This document shows positions 1-7,913 of a DNA stretch of 64,000 bases, one piece after another. Origin of the DNA: Oceaniglobus ichthyenteri (GTDB taxonomy: Bacteria; Pseudomonadota; Alphaproteobacteria; Rhodobacterales; Rhodobacteraceae); assembly GCF_003057885.1 (NCBI RefSeq), contig NZ_QAGK01000001.1, positions 496,001 to 560,000 on the forward strand, given 5' to 3'. Made by a program: the position numbers and the translations under genes. The number at the start of each line of letters is the position of its first letter. The first letter of the stretch is position 1. The notes under the pieces are model-generated. The model made no database searches, had not been told where the DNA came from, and worked only from the letters and a program-made list of their open reading frames with translations.

Positions 1-471
1 GCGGGCGTCGATCTGGTCTATGTCGGCGGCTATCACACCGAAGCGGGCCTGATCCTGCGCCAGATGCGGTCACAGGGCATGGAGGCAGTCCTGATGTCGG
101 GTGACGCACTGGTTGCACAGGAATACTGGGCCATCACTGGTGACGCGGGTGCGGGCACCCTGATGACTTTCTCGCCCGACCCACGCAAGAGCGAGGCCGC
201 ATCTTCGGTGGTCGACACGTTGTCAGCGGCGGGCAAAACCGCGGAAGGGTATGTTCTTTATACCTATGCCGCGATTCAGGCATGGGCCGACGCGGCAAAC
301 GCAGCAGGCAGCACCGATTATGACGCAGTTGTCGGCGCGCTGAACGAAAACACATTCCAGACCGTCATCGGCGAGCTGAACTTTGACGACAAGGGCGATG
401 TCACCCTGCCCGGCTATGTCGTTTATGAATGGAAAGATGGCGATTATGACTATGTGGATGCGGCCAACTAA
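1..471 (+). CDS. Branched-chain amino acid/amide-type ABC transporter substrate-binding protein (LivK-like), C-terminal part
   Basis: The reading frame is open from the first base and ends at a TAA at 469-471, so only the last 156 residues are present. They look like the second lobe of a type I periplasmic binding protein of the Leu/Ile/Val family: a DLVYVGGY beta strand, a repeated hydrophobic strand-helix alternation, a segment reading YTYAAIQAWADAA, and the characteristic ending with GELNFDDKGD followed by a YVVYEW strand. Such proteins capture amino acids or small amides in the periplasm and deliver them to LivHMGF-type permease and ATPase subunits. The rest of that operon must lie to the left of the window. 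A strong hairpin terminator follows directly. The ligand cannot be judged from this fragment. Confidence 0.85.
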   Translation, partial: AGVDLVYVGGYHTEAGLILRQMRSQGMEAVLMSGDALVAQEYWAITGDAGAGTLMTFSPDPRKSEAASSVVDTLSAAGKTAEGYVLYTYAAIQAWADAANAAGSTDYDAVVGALNENTFQTVIGELNFDDKGDVTLPGYVVYEWKDGDYDYVDAAN

Positions 472-515
472 TTTGGCCACCCCACCCGTCTGAGGCGCGA
501 TGCCTTTGACAACAG

Positions 516-553
516 ATCGCGGCGCCGGTTCATTCGGCGCCGCGATTTTCATT
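516..553 (+). terminator. Rho-independent terminator after the LivK-like gene
   Basis: A perfect 11-bp GC-rich stem (516-526 pairing with 536-546) closes a 9-nt loop and is followed by a T-rich stretch (TTTTCATTT). It lies 45 nt after the stop codon of the binding protein and in front of the convergent lactonase gene, so it probably stops transcription from both sides. Confidence 0.75.
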
Positions 554-610
554 TATGCCCTGCGCCGCAACACAACCAGGTCGGCACCAAAGGCCATAGA
601 TCGGTTTGGT

Positions 611-1672
611 TCAGGACTGGCCAGCAACGTTGACCGGCATCGAAAAGATATCGCTGCGCGCCGCAATGAACAAAGTCTTGCGATCTGGCCCGCCAAACGT
701 CAGGTTGGCGACCGCGCTGGGTGTTTCGATAAATCCAAGCGCCTCACCCTGAGGTGAGAAGACGTGAATACCGCCTGGGCCACTTGTCCACAGGTTGCCC
801 TCAACATCGACCTTCATGCCATCGGTGATGCCTGCGCCGCTTTTGCCGCTCAGATCGGCAAAAACCTGTTCGTTTGTCAGCGTTCCGTCGCCGTTTACGT
901 CAAATTTGCGAATAACCTTGCCGCCGGAATTGTTTACATACAGCGTCTTTTCATCGGGCGAAAAGGCCAGACCGTTGGCATCGGGCGACACCTTGATCAC
1001 CCGGCTGACCACGCCTTCGCGGATCATGTAAATGCCGGCTGTTCCCATCTCGTTTGATGGATCATCGGCGCGTTGGGGCATGCCGCCAAAGCCGTCGGCA
1101 AAATAAATCCGCCCGTCGCGGGCAACCACCACGTCATTAGTCCCGCCAAAGCGTTTGCCATCAAACCGGTCGGCCAGAACCGTGCGGGTTCCGTCAGGTT
1201 CGATCCGGTCGATTGACCGTCCACCCCAGGTGGCAATCACCAACCGCCCTTCCCCATCGACGGTCAGGCCGTTCGACCCTGACAGGTTGAATTCTTCATA
1301 AGCGGGATCACTTGGATCCTTGCCATTGTTGAACCGCATCCCCGTGCGCCACAGATCAGGCTTTTGATACCCGCTTTTCTCCAGGTACACCGAATGACTG
1401 CCATCCAGTTCGGCACGGTACACCACGTTGGCTGGAATATCGCTGAACAGCAGATACCCTGCGTCGCCCTCGGCAACCCAGGTGATCCCTTCGGTAAAGC
1501 CAAAGCCGGTGGCAAACACCGAAAGTTCCGCATCACTGTCATACAGCGTGTTTGCGTCATGGGTTTTGGCCAGGCCCATTCTGGCGCTGACGGCCAGAAC
1601 GGGTGCCGCAACCGCAGCCGCCAGAATATCGCGCCGGTTCAACGTGGTTACAGGCGTTGGATTAGTGTACAT
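611..1672 (-). CDS. SMP-30/gluconolactonase family protein with Tat signal
   Basis: 353 residues. The N-terminus holds a twin-arginine motif (LNRRDILAAAVAAP) and a hydrophobic stretch ending near ARMGLAK, so export of a folded, metal-bearing protein to the periplasm by the Tat system is expected. The body shows six-bladed propeller features of the SMP-30/LRE family: GFTEGITW near the start, SNGLTVDGEGRLVIATW, GTNDVVVARDGRIYFAD, and SPDANGLAFSPDEKTLYV. Family members hydrolyse sugar or aromatic lactones using a divalent metal. It is the last gene of the operon that carries the TTT transporter, 69 nt after tctA-tctB. A role opening a lactone outside the cytoplasm before uptake of the acid is plausible. 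ATG at 1672 has GGGAG upstream. Confidence 0.85.
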   Translation of the reverse strand: MYTNPTPVTTLNRRDILAAAVAAPVLAVSARMGLAKTHDANTLYDSDAELSVFATGFGFTEGITWVAEGDAGYLLFSDIPANVVYRAELDGSHSVYLEKSGYQKPDLWRTGMRFNNGKDPSDPAYEEFNLSGSNGLTVDGEGRLVIATWGGRSIDRIEPDGTRTVLADRFDGKRFGGTNDVVVARDGRIYFADGFGGMPQRADDPSNEMGTAGIYMIREGVVSRVIKVSPDANGLAFSPDEKTLYVNNSGGKVIRKFDVNGDGTLTNEQVFADLSGKSGAGITDGMKVDVEGNLWTSGPGGIHVFSPQGEALGFIETPSAVANLTFGGPDRKTLFIAARSDIFSMPVNVAGQS

Positions 1673-1741
1673 TTCATTCTCCCAGGTCTAAAGTGGATCG
1701 TCGCAAAAGATTGCTGTGGCCGCCAAACCCGCATCGGTTTG

Positions 1742-3709
1742 CTACGACAACAGCGGCAGAAACGGTTGCAAAAGGCTTGGCGGGAACTTCAGGTTCAGCG
1801 CTTGGGAAAGCAGCAACAACATGACGCTGACGGTCGCGGCCACCACGGCGGCCTGCCAATTCAGGCGGCGCAGTTCATAACCTGTCATCACCAGAACAAA
1901 CAAACCCGATGCCAGCACAAAGCCCACCAGATACACCGCGATCAGGAACCCGATCAGCCAGACGGTATAGATATGCAGGGTGCGCCGCCCCTCGTTGGTG
2001 CGCACTTCGTCATAGTGCATCGCGTCATTGTCAGACCCGCGCATGTACCGATAGCCGATGATCAGCAGCACAGCCGCCGTGGCAATGGTTGCGCCAAGGG
2101 GAAAGATCTGCGCCAGATAACTGCGCTGCAGCGCATCAAGAAACGCCCAGACACACAGAGCCGCAAACACCAGAAGAAAGCCCATTTCATGAATGCGCAC
2201 GCTGCGTGTTGCCGGGCCCTGGCCGGTGTTTGATTTCGGGGCCTTGCGGGCGCGTATGAACGTGATGGTGACCGAAACAATGATCAACACCATTAGCCCA
2301 ATCACGATCGGACGCTCCAGAAAGGAAAACCCGTAGATCTGCACCGCCTGATACACCGAATCTTCCAGCCCTTTGGACAAGAAAAACCCGATCAACAGCG
2401 CCGGGCGCGACCAGCCGAACCGCTTCATGTAGACGCCCAGAATACCGACACCAAACAGCGCAATCAGATCAAGCCAGTCGCGCGTGGCCTGAAATGCCGC
2501 GAAAAACACGATCACAATCACCACCGGGCCAATATACCCATAGGGAATAGTGGTCAGTTTCGAAATCGGGCGCACCAGCAACAGACACGCCACCGTGCCG
2601 ACAATATTGGCAATCGCGAGCGACCAGATGATCGTATAGGTCAGGTCCAGGTTTTCCTGCACCATGCTGACCCCCGGTTCGATCCCGACCAGAACCAGAC
2701 CGCCCAAAAGAACCGCCATTGTCGCCGAACCGGGCACGCCAAACAGCAGTGTGGGCACCAGTGAACCGCCCTCTTTGGCGTTATTGGCGGATTCCGGTGC
2801 CAGAACACCGCGGATGTCGCCCTTGCCAAATTGCGATTTATCCTTGGCAGTTTGAACCACGTGGCCATATGCGATCCAATCAATGACGACGCCGCCCAGT
2901 CCCGGCAGCATCCCGATCAGCGCGCCAATCCCCGAACACCGCAGTACCAGCCATTTGTGTTTCACCACATCGCGCAACCCGGCCCAGATACCCTGGCCCA
3001 GCTTTTGCTGAGAAGATGATGAAATCGTGTTTTTCTGGCTGAGGATTTCAATGATTTCGGGAATCGCAAACAGCCCGATTGCAATGATCAACAGCGGAAA
3101 TCCATCATAAAGATAGGTCTGCCCCAGTGCCATGCGCAACTCGCCCGTGGCCGTGGCAAAGCCGATGGTCCCCAAAATCAGGCCCACACCACAGGCAGCG
3201 ATGCCTTTCAACGGGTGACTGCCGGTCAGAATACCCACCATCGTCAGGGCAAACAGGACAAGCATCAACTGTTCGCCAAACCCCATCATCAGGATCATTG
3301 GCCGCGCAAAAAGAATGGCAAAGCTGAGGATCAGCGCGCCAAACACGCCGCCAAACAACGATGCACCAAACGCGGCGGCAAGGGCGCGCGCCGCTTCGCC
3401 GCGCCGGGCCATGGGAAATCCGTCCATGACCGTGGCCTGCGACCCCGAAGTGCCGGGAATGCCCATCAATACCGATGGAAACGTGTCTGATGTTGTGGTG
3501 ATCGCCAACAGGCCGACCATCATCGCCAACGCCTGTGACGGTTCCATCCCGTAAACAAACGGCAACAACAACGACAGACCGGCCAACCCGCCCAGTCCGG
3601 GCAGGATACCCACGATCAGCCCGACAAAAACGCCAAGCAAAAGAAAGCTGAGATGGCCGAGGCTAAACAGAGTTTTCAGCGCGTCAAAGGCCGTTATCCA
3701 CACGTCCAT
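1742..3709 (-). CDS. Tripartite tricarboxylate transporter permease, TctA-TctB fusion
   Basis: 655 residues from the ATG at 3709 (an in-frame GTG directly upstream is less likely; AAGGA precedes). Residues 1 to about 500 are a TctA large membrane subunit: the conserved GILPGLGG motif near the start, a second related GMLPGLGG in the middle, GIPGTSGSQATVMDGFP, and about a dozen hydrophobic segments. A short charged linker follows, then about 145 residues with four hydrophobic segments that look like TctB, the small membrane subunit normally encoded separately. TTT systems import carboxylates using the ion gradient and the binding protein TctC, which lies directly upstream here. There is no separate tctB gene in the operon, which supports a functional fusion. 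Confidence 0.9.
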   Translation of the reverse strand: MDVWITAFDALKTLFSLGHLSFLLLGVFVGLIVGILPGLGGLAGLSLLLPFVYGMEPSQALAMMVGLLAITTTSDTFPSVLMGIPGTSGSQATVMDGFPMARRGEAARALAAAFGASLFGGVFGALILSFAILFARPMILMMGFGEQLMLVLFALTMVGILTGSHPLKGIAACGVGLILGTIGFATATGELRMALGQTYLYDGFPLLIIAIGLFAIPEIIEILSQKNTISSSSQQKLGQGIWAGLRDVVKHKWLVLRCSGIGALIGMLPGLGGVVIDWIAYGHVVQTAKDKSQFGKGDIRGVLAPESANNAKEGGSLVPTLLFGVPGSATMAVLLGGLVLVGIEPGVSMVQENLDLTYTIIWSLAIANIVGTVACLLLVRPISKLTTIPYGYIGPVVIVIVFFAAFQATRDWLDLIALFGVGILGVYMKRFGWSRPALLIGFFLSKGLEDSVYQAVQIYGFSFLERPIVIGLMVLIIVSVTITFIRARKAPKSNTGQGPATRSVRIHEMGFLLVFAALCVWAFLDALQRSYLAQIFPLGATIATAAVLLIIGYRYMRGSDNDAMHYDEVRTNEGRRTLHIYTVWLIGFLIAVYLVGFVLASGLFVLVMTGYELRRLNWQAAVVAATVSVMLLLLSQALNLKFPPSLLQPFLPLLS

Positions 3710-3738
3710 CACGTAATCCTTAAAATGTCATGGGTCAT

Positions 3739-3771
3739 AAAAAAGGCAGACTGCCTGTGCAATCTGCCTTT
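3739..3771 (-). terminator. Intra-operon hairpin/attenuator between tctC and tctA-tctB
   Basis: On the minus strand a 9-bp perfect stem (3763-3771 pairing with 3742-3750) with a 12-nt loop is followed by six U residues. It sits in the 73-nt gap after the tctC stop and looks like a leaky terminator that would give more binding protein than permease transcript. Confidence 0.65.
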
Positions 3772-3782
3772 GGGATGGGATG

Positions 3783-4862
3783 TCAGAGATCGAGATCGTA
3801 TTTCTCGTCCAGCCACTCGGCCAGATAGGCTTTGAGATCGGCATTCAACCCAAGGGCCTGACCCAGGTTCGTCTGCGCCTGCGCGCCAACCGCCTGCAAA
3901 TGATCTCCGAAGAACTTCGAGTTTTCTTCGGCATAGGCCGGATCATTCAAGATCGCGTTAATCGCGTCAACATAGGCGTTATAGACCGAATCCGGCGTAC
4001 CTGCGGGCAGGAACAGCGATTTTGACGCCCCGGTGAATTGCAGATGCATCTCGTACAATTCCCGTAGCGGCCCAGACAACTCTTCGCCGTTCACCTCTTG
4101 GTACAGCTCAAGATATGTCGGCAGGTCGGGGAATGTCGCATCGCGCACAATGTTGCCGTCGGCGTCAAGATCCCCGTAAGAAAACACCGGCGCAACAACG
4201 CCGCTTTCCACCATCGAAGCGTAATCTTTGCGATACGCGGCCGAGGATGCAAACGCGAGGGTGATTTCACCGCGCTCCATGGCAATCCGTGCCGGGCCGC
4301 CGCTGACACCCCAGACCGGTGTCACATCCCAGCCCAGTCCATCAAACCCCAGCAGACGGAAAATCGACAGACCCCGCACGCTGTGATCGGCATAGCGCAG
4401 ATCGGCCTCTTGCAACGTCTTAACATCTTCGGGGCCTGTGGCACCTGTATCCTTGTGAACCAAGGCAACTTCGCGCTGTGGTGTCAGGATCAGCGGGCGC
4501 CATGCCTTCAGATCAAATTGCGCTGCCGGATCTTCAAACAGCCAGTTCAGCTGTGTGGAAACGGTCATCGCGATCAGGGTCGTTCCGTCGGGTTTTGCGC
4601 GGGCCTCAAACTGGTTCGCGCCGGGCATTCCGCCTGCACCGGGGATATTGCTGACAACCACTGTGGGCTTGCCGGGCAAATGTTCGCTGAGTTTACCGGC
4701 AAAGAACCGGCCATAAACATCGGTCGCCCCGCCGGCCTTGAACGGCACGATCAATTCGATCCGCTTGCCGTCAAAATCAACCGCATCCTGTGCCAATGCC
4801 GCGCCTGTCATCGCGGTGCCCATCAGGATCGTGGTGGCCGCAGCCAATAGGTTAAATTTCAT
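3783..4862 (-). CDS. tctC: Tripartite tricarboxylate transporter substrate-binding protein (TctC/BugD family)
   Basis: 359 residues from the ATG at 4862, preceded by AAAAGGAGAGGA; the longer upstream reading is rejected because only this start gives a clean signal peptide (MKFNLLAAATT to GAALAQD). After the cleavage site come ELIVPFKAGGATDVYGRFFAGKL and GAGGMPGANQFEARAKPDG, both typical of Bug-type proteins, whose ligands are usually small carboxylates bound in a deep cleft. It is the periplasmic receptor for the TctA-TctB fusion encoded next. The enzymes upstream (aconitase family, BKACE) point to a di- or tricarboxylate or beta-keto acid as substrate, but the ligand is not visible in the sequence. 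Confidence 0.92.
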   Translation of the reverse strand: MKFNLLAAATTILMGTAMTGAALAQDAVDFDGKRIELIVPFKAGGATDVYGRFFAGKLSEHLPGKPTVVVSNIPGAGGMPGANQFEARAKPDGTTLIAMTVSTQLNWLFEDPAAQFDLKAWRPLILTPQREVALVHKDTGATGPEDVKTLQEADLRYADHSVRGLSIFRLLGFDGLGWDVTPVWGVSGGPARIAMERGEITLAFASSAAYRKDYASMVESGVVAPVFSYGDLDADGNIVRDATFPDLPTYLELYQEVNGEELSGPLRELYEMHLQFTGASKSLFLPAGTPDSVYNAYVDAINAILNDPAYAEENSKFFGDHLQAVGAQAQTNLGQALGLNADLKAYLAEWLDEKYDLDL

Positions 4863-4957
4863 TCTTCCTCTCCTTTTGATGTCGTAGTGGCAGTGTGTTA
4901 TGCCTTGTCTTGTTCGTTCGTCCCCTTGCGCGGGTTTTGACCGCACAGGTGTGTCGT

Positions 4958-5770
4958 TTACGCAGATTTCAAGCCCAGAATTTCACGCGCCTGCGCGGGT
5001 GTGGCCGCCGGGCGGCCAACGCGGGCGCCCAATTGGGCAACACGTTCCACCAGATCGGCGTTCGATTTCACAGGCTGGCCATCAACGCCCAACAGTGAAT
5101 CCTCAAATCCGACCCGGCAATGCCCGCCAAGACCCAGCGCGAGGGTTTGCACCAAAGCATGGTTCGCCCCGCCCTTGGCCGCCCACCAATGGGCCGCAGC
5201 CGGCAATTTCGCCACCAGCGCCAGAATATGGCGTGCCGCCGCTTGCGCGCTGACCTCATCCTTTAGAAACAGGCCGACACAAGGCGCCGACAGATCACCC
5301 AGCGATGCGCAAACGTCATTCAACCGGTCGATCATTTCGGCGTCTGATGCGTCAAATTCGGGGCAGACACCGCTGGCAATCATCGCTTTTGCCATGTCCA
5401 CCACACGGCGCTGTACGTCCGTCCCCTGCTGTGGTCCAACATCGCGCAGCGCAAGCGACGCCATTTCAGGCGCCAGCGTGACAGGCTCAAGCGCCTGTTG
5501 CACGGTCATGCCGCGGGTGCCGGTGCTGAGTTGAACAATGATATCACTGCGCTGCTTGATCCGGTCGTGAATATCACGATAGATTTCAAGGTCTTGGGTG
5601 GGTTTGCCGTCGGCATCGCGGGCATGCAGATGGGCAATCGCCGCGCCCGCGCTGGCACATTCAACCACGGCATCGGCAATTTCGCGTGGGGAAATCGGCG
5701 TCGCCGGATGATCATCGCGGCTGCACCACGCCCCAAGGGGGGCAACACAGATGATATTGGGCTGGGTCAT
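4958..5770 (-). CDS. Beta-keto acid cleavage enzyme (BKACE, formerly DUF849)
   Basis: 270 residues from the ATG at 5770, which overlaps the end of the small dehydratase subunit gene; a longer upstream reading only adds the shadow of that gene. The TIM-barrel BKACE signatures are present: APLGAWCSRDDHP near the N-terminus, the metal-binding H47-L-H49 within HLHARDADG, LSTGTRG, CPEFDASD, and VGFEDSL near the end. Family members use zinc to condense a beta-keto acid with acetyl-CoA, giving acetoacetate and a new acyl-CoA; specificity varies widely. Its place between an aconitase-type hydro-lyase and a carboxylate importer suggests it cleaves a keto acid derived from the imported compound. Confidence 0.88.
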   Translation of the reverse strand: MTQPNIICVAPLGAWCSRDDHPATPISPREIADAVVECASAGAAIAHLHARDADGKPTQDLEIYRDIHDRIKQRSDIIVQLSTGTRGMTVQQALEPVTLAPEMASLALRDVGPQQGTDVQRRVVDMAKAMIASGVCPEFDASDAEMIDRLNDVCASLGDLSAPCVGLFLKDEVSAQAAARHILALVAKLPAAAHWWAAKGGANHALVQTLALGLGGHCRVGFEDSLLGVDGQPVKSNADLVERVAQLGARVGRPAATPAQAREILGLKSA

Positions 5771-6309
5771 CGGGCCTCTCCTACGGTTTGTGCTGCTGAT
5801 TGCCCGGCCCACCATTTGCGCAACAGGCCCTTTGATCCGCCAGTGGCGATGATATCGCGCAGGCTTTGATCAAGCGGCGTGTAATCGCGGGTTTTCCCGC
5901 TGGTCAGATTCTGAACCCGGCCTGTGGCAAAATCGACCTGAATTTCATCGCCGTCGTCAAACATGTCGGCAACCCCGTCACACCCGGTCATAAAGGCCAA
6001 ACCGCTGCTGACTCCGGCGCGCAGGGAATTATACGGCATATTCTGGCAGATCACGCCGATTCCCATGGCCTGCAAGGCGATGAAGCCCTGGGCATGGGGT
6101 TTGCCGCTGGCAAAATCGGCCCCGCCCACAACAACATCGCCCGCCTTGGCCCGCGTGGCAAAGCCGGGGCGCACATCTTCGAACAGGTGTGGGATAAGTT
6201 TGTCAGGGTCCGTGACCCGCCCAATGGCCAGACGAAACGGAATGAACCCATCATCCAGTGGCACGTTGTCGCCAAATTTATGGGCCCGACCCCGGTAAAT
6301 CCAGTTCAT
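5767..6309 (-). CDS. Aconitase/isopropylmalate dehydratase-family small subunit (LeuD-like)
   Basis: 180 residues from the ATG at 6309, with GGGAAAGG upstream; a start six codons earlier inside the end of the large-subunit gene is possible. The swivelling small-subunit domain is recognisable from RGRAHKFGDNVPLDDGFIPF near the start, VVVGGADFASGKPHAQG (equivalent to the G-x-x-F-G-x-G-S-S-R-E substrate loop of LeuD, here changed to SGKPHA), and a GIGVICQN strand. It forms the heterodimeric dehydratase with the large subunit, whose stop codon is 4 nt upstream. The altered substrate loop argues against isopropylmalate as the substrate. Confidence 0.85.
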   Translation of the reverse strand: MNWIYRGRAHKFGDNVPLDDGFIPFRLAIGRVTDPDKLIPHLFEDVRPGFATRAKAGDVVVGGADFASGKPHAQGFIALQAMGIGVICQNMPYNSLRAGVSSGLAFMTGCDGVADMFDDGDEIQVDFATGRVQNLTSGKTRDYTPLDQSLRDIIATGGSKGLLRKWWAGQSAAQTVGEAR

Positions 6310-6313
6310 ATCG

Positions 6314-7591
6314 TCAGCCTTTCCCATTGATCGAACGCGGATCGCTGATCACACCGGCCACGGCCGAGGCGGCAACAGTGGCCGGACTGGCCAGAAAGAT
6401 ATCGGCATCCTTGGACCCCATGCGCCCGAAATTATTGACCGCAGCGGTACATATCGATGTTTCCCCCGGCCCCAACGGCCCCATGGTGCCACCCGCGCAT
6501 GGCCCACAGCCGGCAGGCAAAAGAATGGCGCCCGCCTTGCGGAAGATATCGCCAAGGCCCTCGCGCTCCATCCGGGCGATGGTGGCGGTGCTGCCGGGGG
6601 TGATCAGAAACCGTGTGCCGGGCGCAACCGATTTACCCCTGAGGATATCCGCCGCGACCAGCAAATCATCAAATGTGCCCGATCCGCATGACCCCAGATA
6701 GGCATGGTCAATCGCCCGCCCCAGATCGGTTTGCGCCAATGGCACGGTTGTTTCGCCACCGGGCAACACCGCCTGTGGCTCTAACCCTGACAGATCGATA
6801 GACAGCGTTTGTTCGTATTTCGCATCGGCATCGGCAGTCACCGTGCTGCCCCCTGCAATCCCGCGATCCGCGTACCAGCGCGCGGTTTGATCATCGGGCG
6901 CGAAATAACTGGCACACAGGCCGATTTCCGTCAGCGTATTGCACAGGGCAATGCGTTCGGCCACGGGCAGATCGGCCAAAGCGGGGCCGTGAAATTCAAT
7001 CGCGCGATAATCATAGGCACCGTACAGCCCGCCCGCGAAATCCGCGGCAAGGCGAAAACCCAGATCGCGCGCCATGACACCGGGGGCGAAACGCCCGCTC
7101 AGTTCAATCCGTATCGTATGGGGCACCTGAACCCAGATCGTGCCTTGGGCCAGTACGGTGATGATTTCCGACCCGGTGCGCAACGCCAGCGCGCCAACCG
7201 CCCCGAAGTTTGTGCAATGCATGTCATAGCACAACAAAAACATGCCCGGGCGCACGATGCCTTCTTCCATCGGAAAAATATGGCCCTGCCCGCCCTGCCC
7301 AACGTCATAGAATTTGGTGATGCCCCATTCTTGCGCCACGCGGCGATTCTGGCGCGCCCGTTCGGCGGCCAATGGCGTGGCATGAATAACGTCATGGTCG
7401 GTAACGAACATGACCCGTTCGGGGTCAAACACCCGATCAATGCCAAGTTGGCCCAACTCGCGGTGGGCGGCGGCAATATACCCATCATGCACGATCACCA
7501 ACTCGGGATCCGGATGCACGATGTCGCCGGGAACGACCGCATCAAGCCCCGAGGCCCGCGCCAGATGCTTTTCGATTGCCGTCTGTCCCAT
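6314..7591 (-). CDS. Aconitase/isopropylmalate dehydratase-family large subunit (LeuC-like)
   Basis: 425 residues from the ATG at 7591 (GGGAGCC upstream); the reading frame stays open much further upstream but the extension has no family similarity and would cross the operator region. The start MGQTAIEKHLARASG, the segment HPDPELVIVHDG, the DHDVIHATPL stretch, and the iron-sulfur cysteines in YLGSCGSGT and AGCGPCAGG are as expected for a [4Fe-4S] hydro-lyase of the aconitase superfamily. Together with the next gene it should catalyse a reversible hydration/dehydration of a hydroxy-dicarboxylate or -tricarboxylate. The operon has no isopropylmalate dehydrogenase, so a catabolic rather than leucine-biosynthetic role is inferred. 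It is the first gene of a six-gene minus-strand operon. Confidence 0.88.
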   Translation of the reverse strand: MGQTAIEKHLARASGLDAVVPGDIVHPDPELVIVHDGYIAAAHRELGQLGIDRVFDPERVMFVTDHDVIHATPLAAERARQNRRVAQEWGITKFYDVGQGGQGHIFPMEEGIVRPGMFLLCYDMHCTNFGAVGALALRTGSEIITVLAQGTIWVQVPHTIRIELSGRFAPGVMARDLGFRLAADFAGGLYGAYDYRAIEFHGPALADLPVAERIALCNTLTEIGLCASYFAPDDQTARWYADRGIAGGSTVTADADAKYEQTLSIDLSGLEPQAVLPGGETTVPLAQTDLGRAIDHAYLGSCGSGTFDDLLVAADILRGKSVAPGTRFLITPGSTATIARMEREGLGDIFRKAGAILLPAGCGPCAGGTMGPLGPGETSICTAAVNNFGRMGSKDADIFLASPATVAASAVAGVISDPRSINGKG

Positions 7592-7622
7592 GTCAGGCTC
7601 CCATCGCAACAATTCTAAAATA

Positions 7623-7674
7623 TGTACCACCATGTGGAACGATAATTTCAATCGGTGTACCACCATGCGGAACG
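7623..7674. promoter_or_regulatory. Tandem palindromic operators for the divergent IclR-type regulator
   Basis: Two almost identical 19-bp elements lie at 7623-7641 and 7656-7674, one mismatch apart and with a 33-bp repeat period. Each is an imperfect palindrome of the form GTnCCAC-N3-GTGGnAC (second copy GCGG instead of GTGG). They sit 32 bp upstream of the leuC-like start and within the gap to the divergent IclR-family gene. This is the pattern expected for IclR-family dimers of dimers. That this particular regulator binds them is inference from position. Confidence 0.7.
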
Positions 7675-7913
7675 TTGTGTCAATAATGCAGATTGCCGAT
7701 ACGTCACTTCCCCGGTCATCCGCACCGGCGCCAAGGCTCGCACGCGCCGGTTTTCCCGGCTCACCACGCGTTGACGTTGCTGCGGGCCTATGTAATGAAA
7801 ACCGGCGATCGGGTTGAATTCTGGCCCTAAAACGCGGCGAACCCTCGTATTTTCGCCGATCAACGGGGCATTTTGGCCATAGGGTTCGGGTGCAAAATGC
7901 AAAGGGACGGTTC

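Noticed and set aside
6314-7591. Leucine biosynthetic leuC/leuD
   Set aside because: No leuB or leuA nearby, an altered small-subunit substrate loop, and a catabolic operon context with BKACE and an importer.
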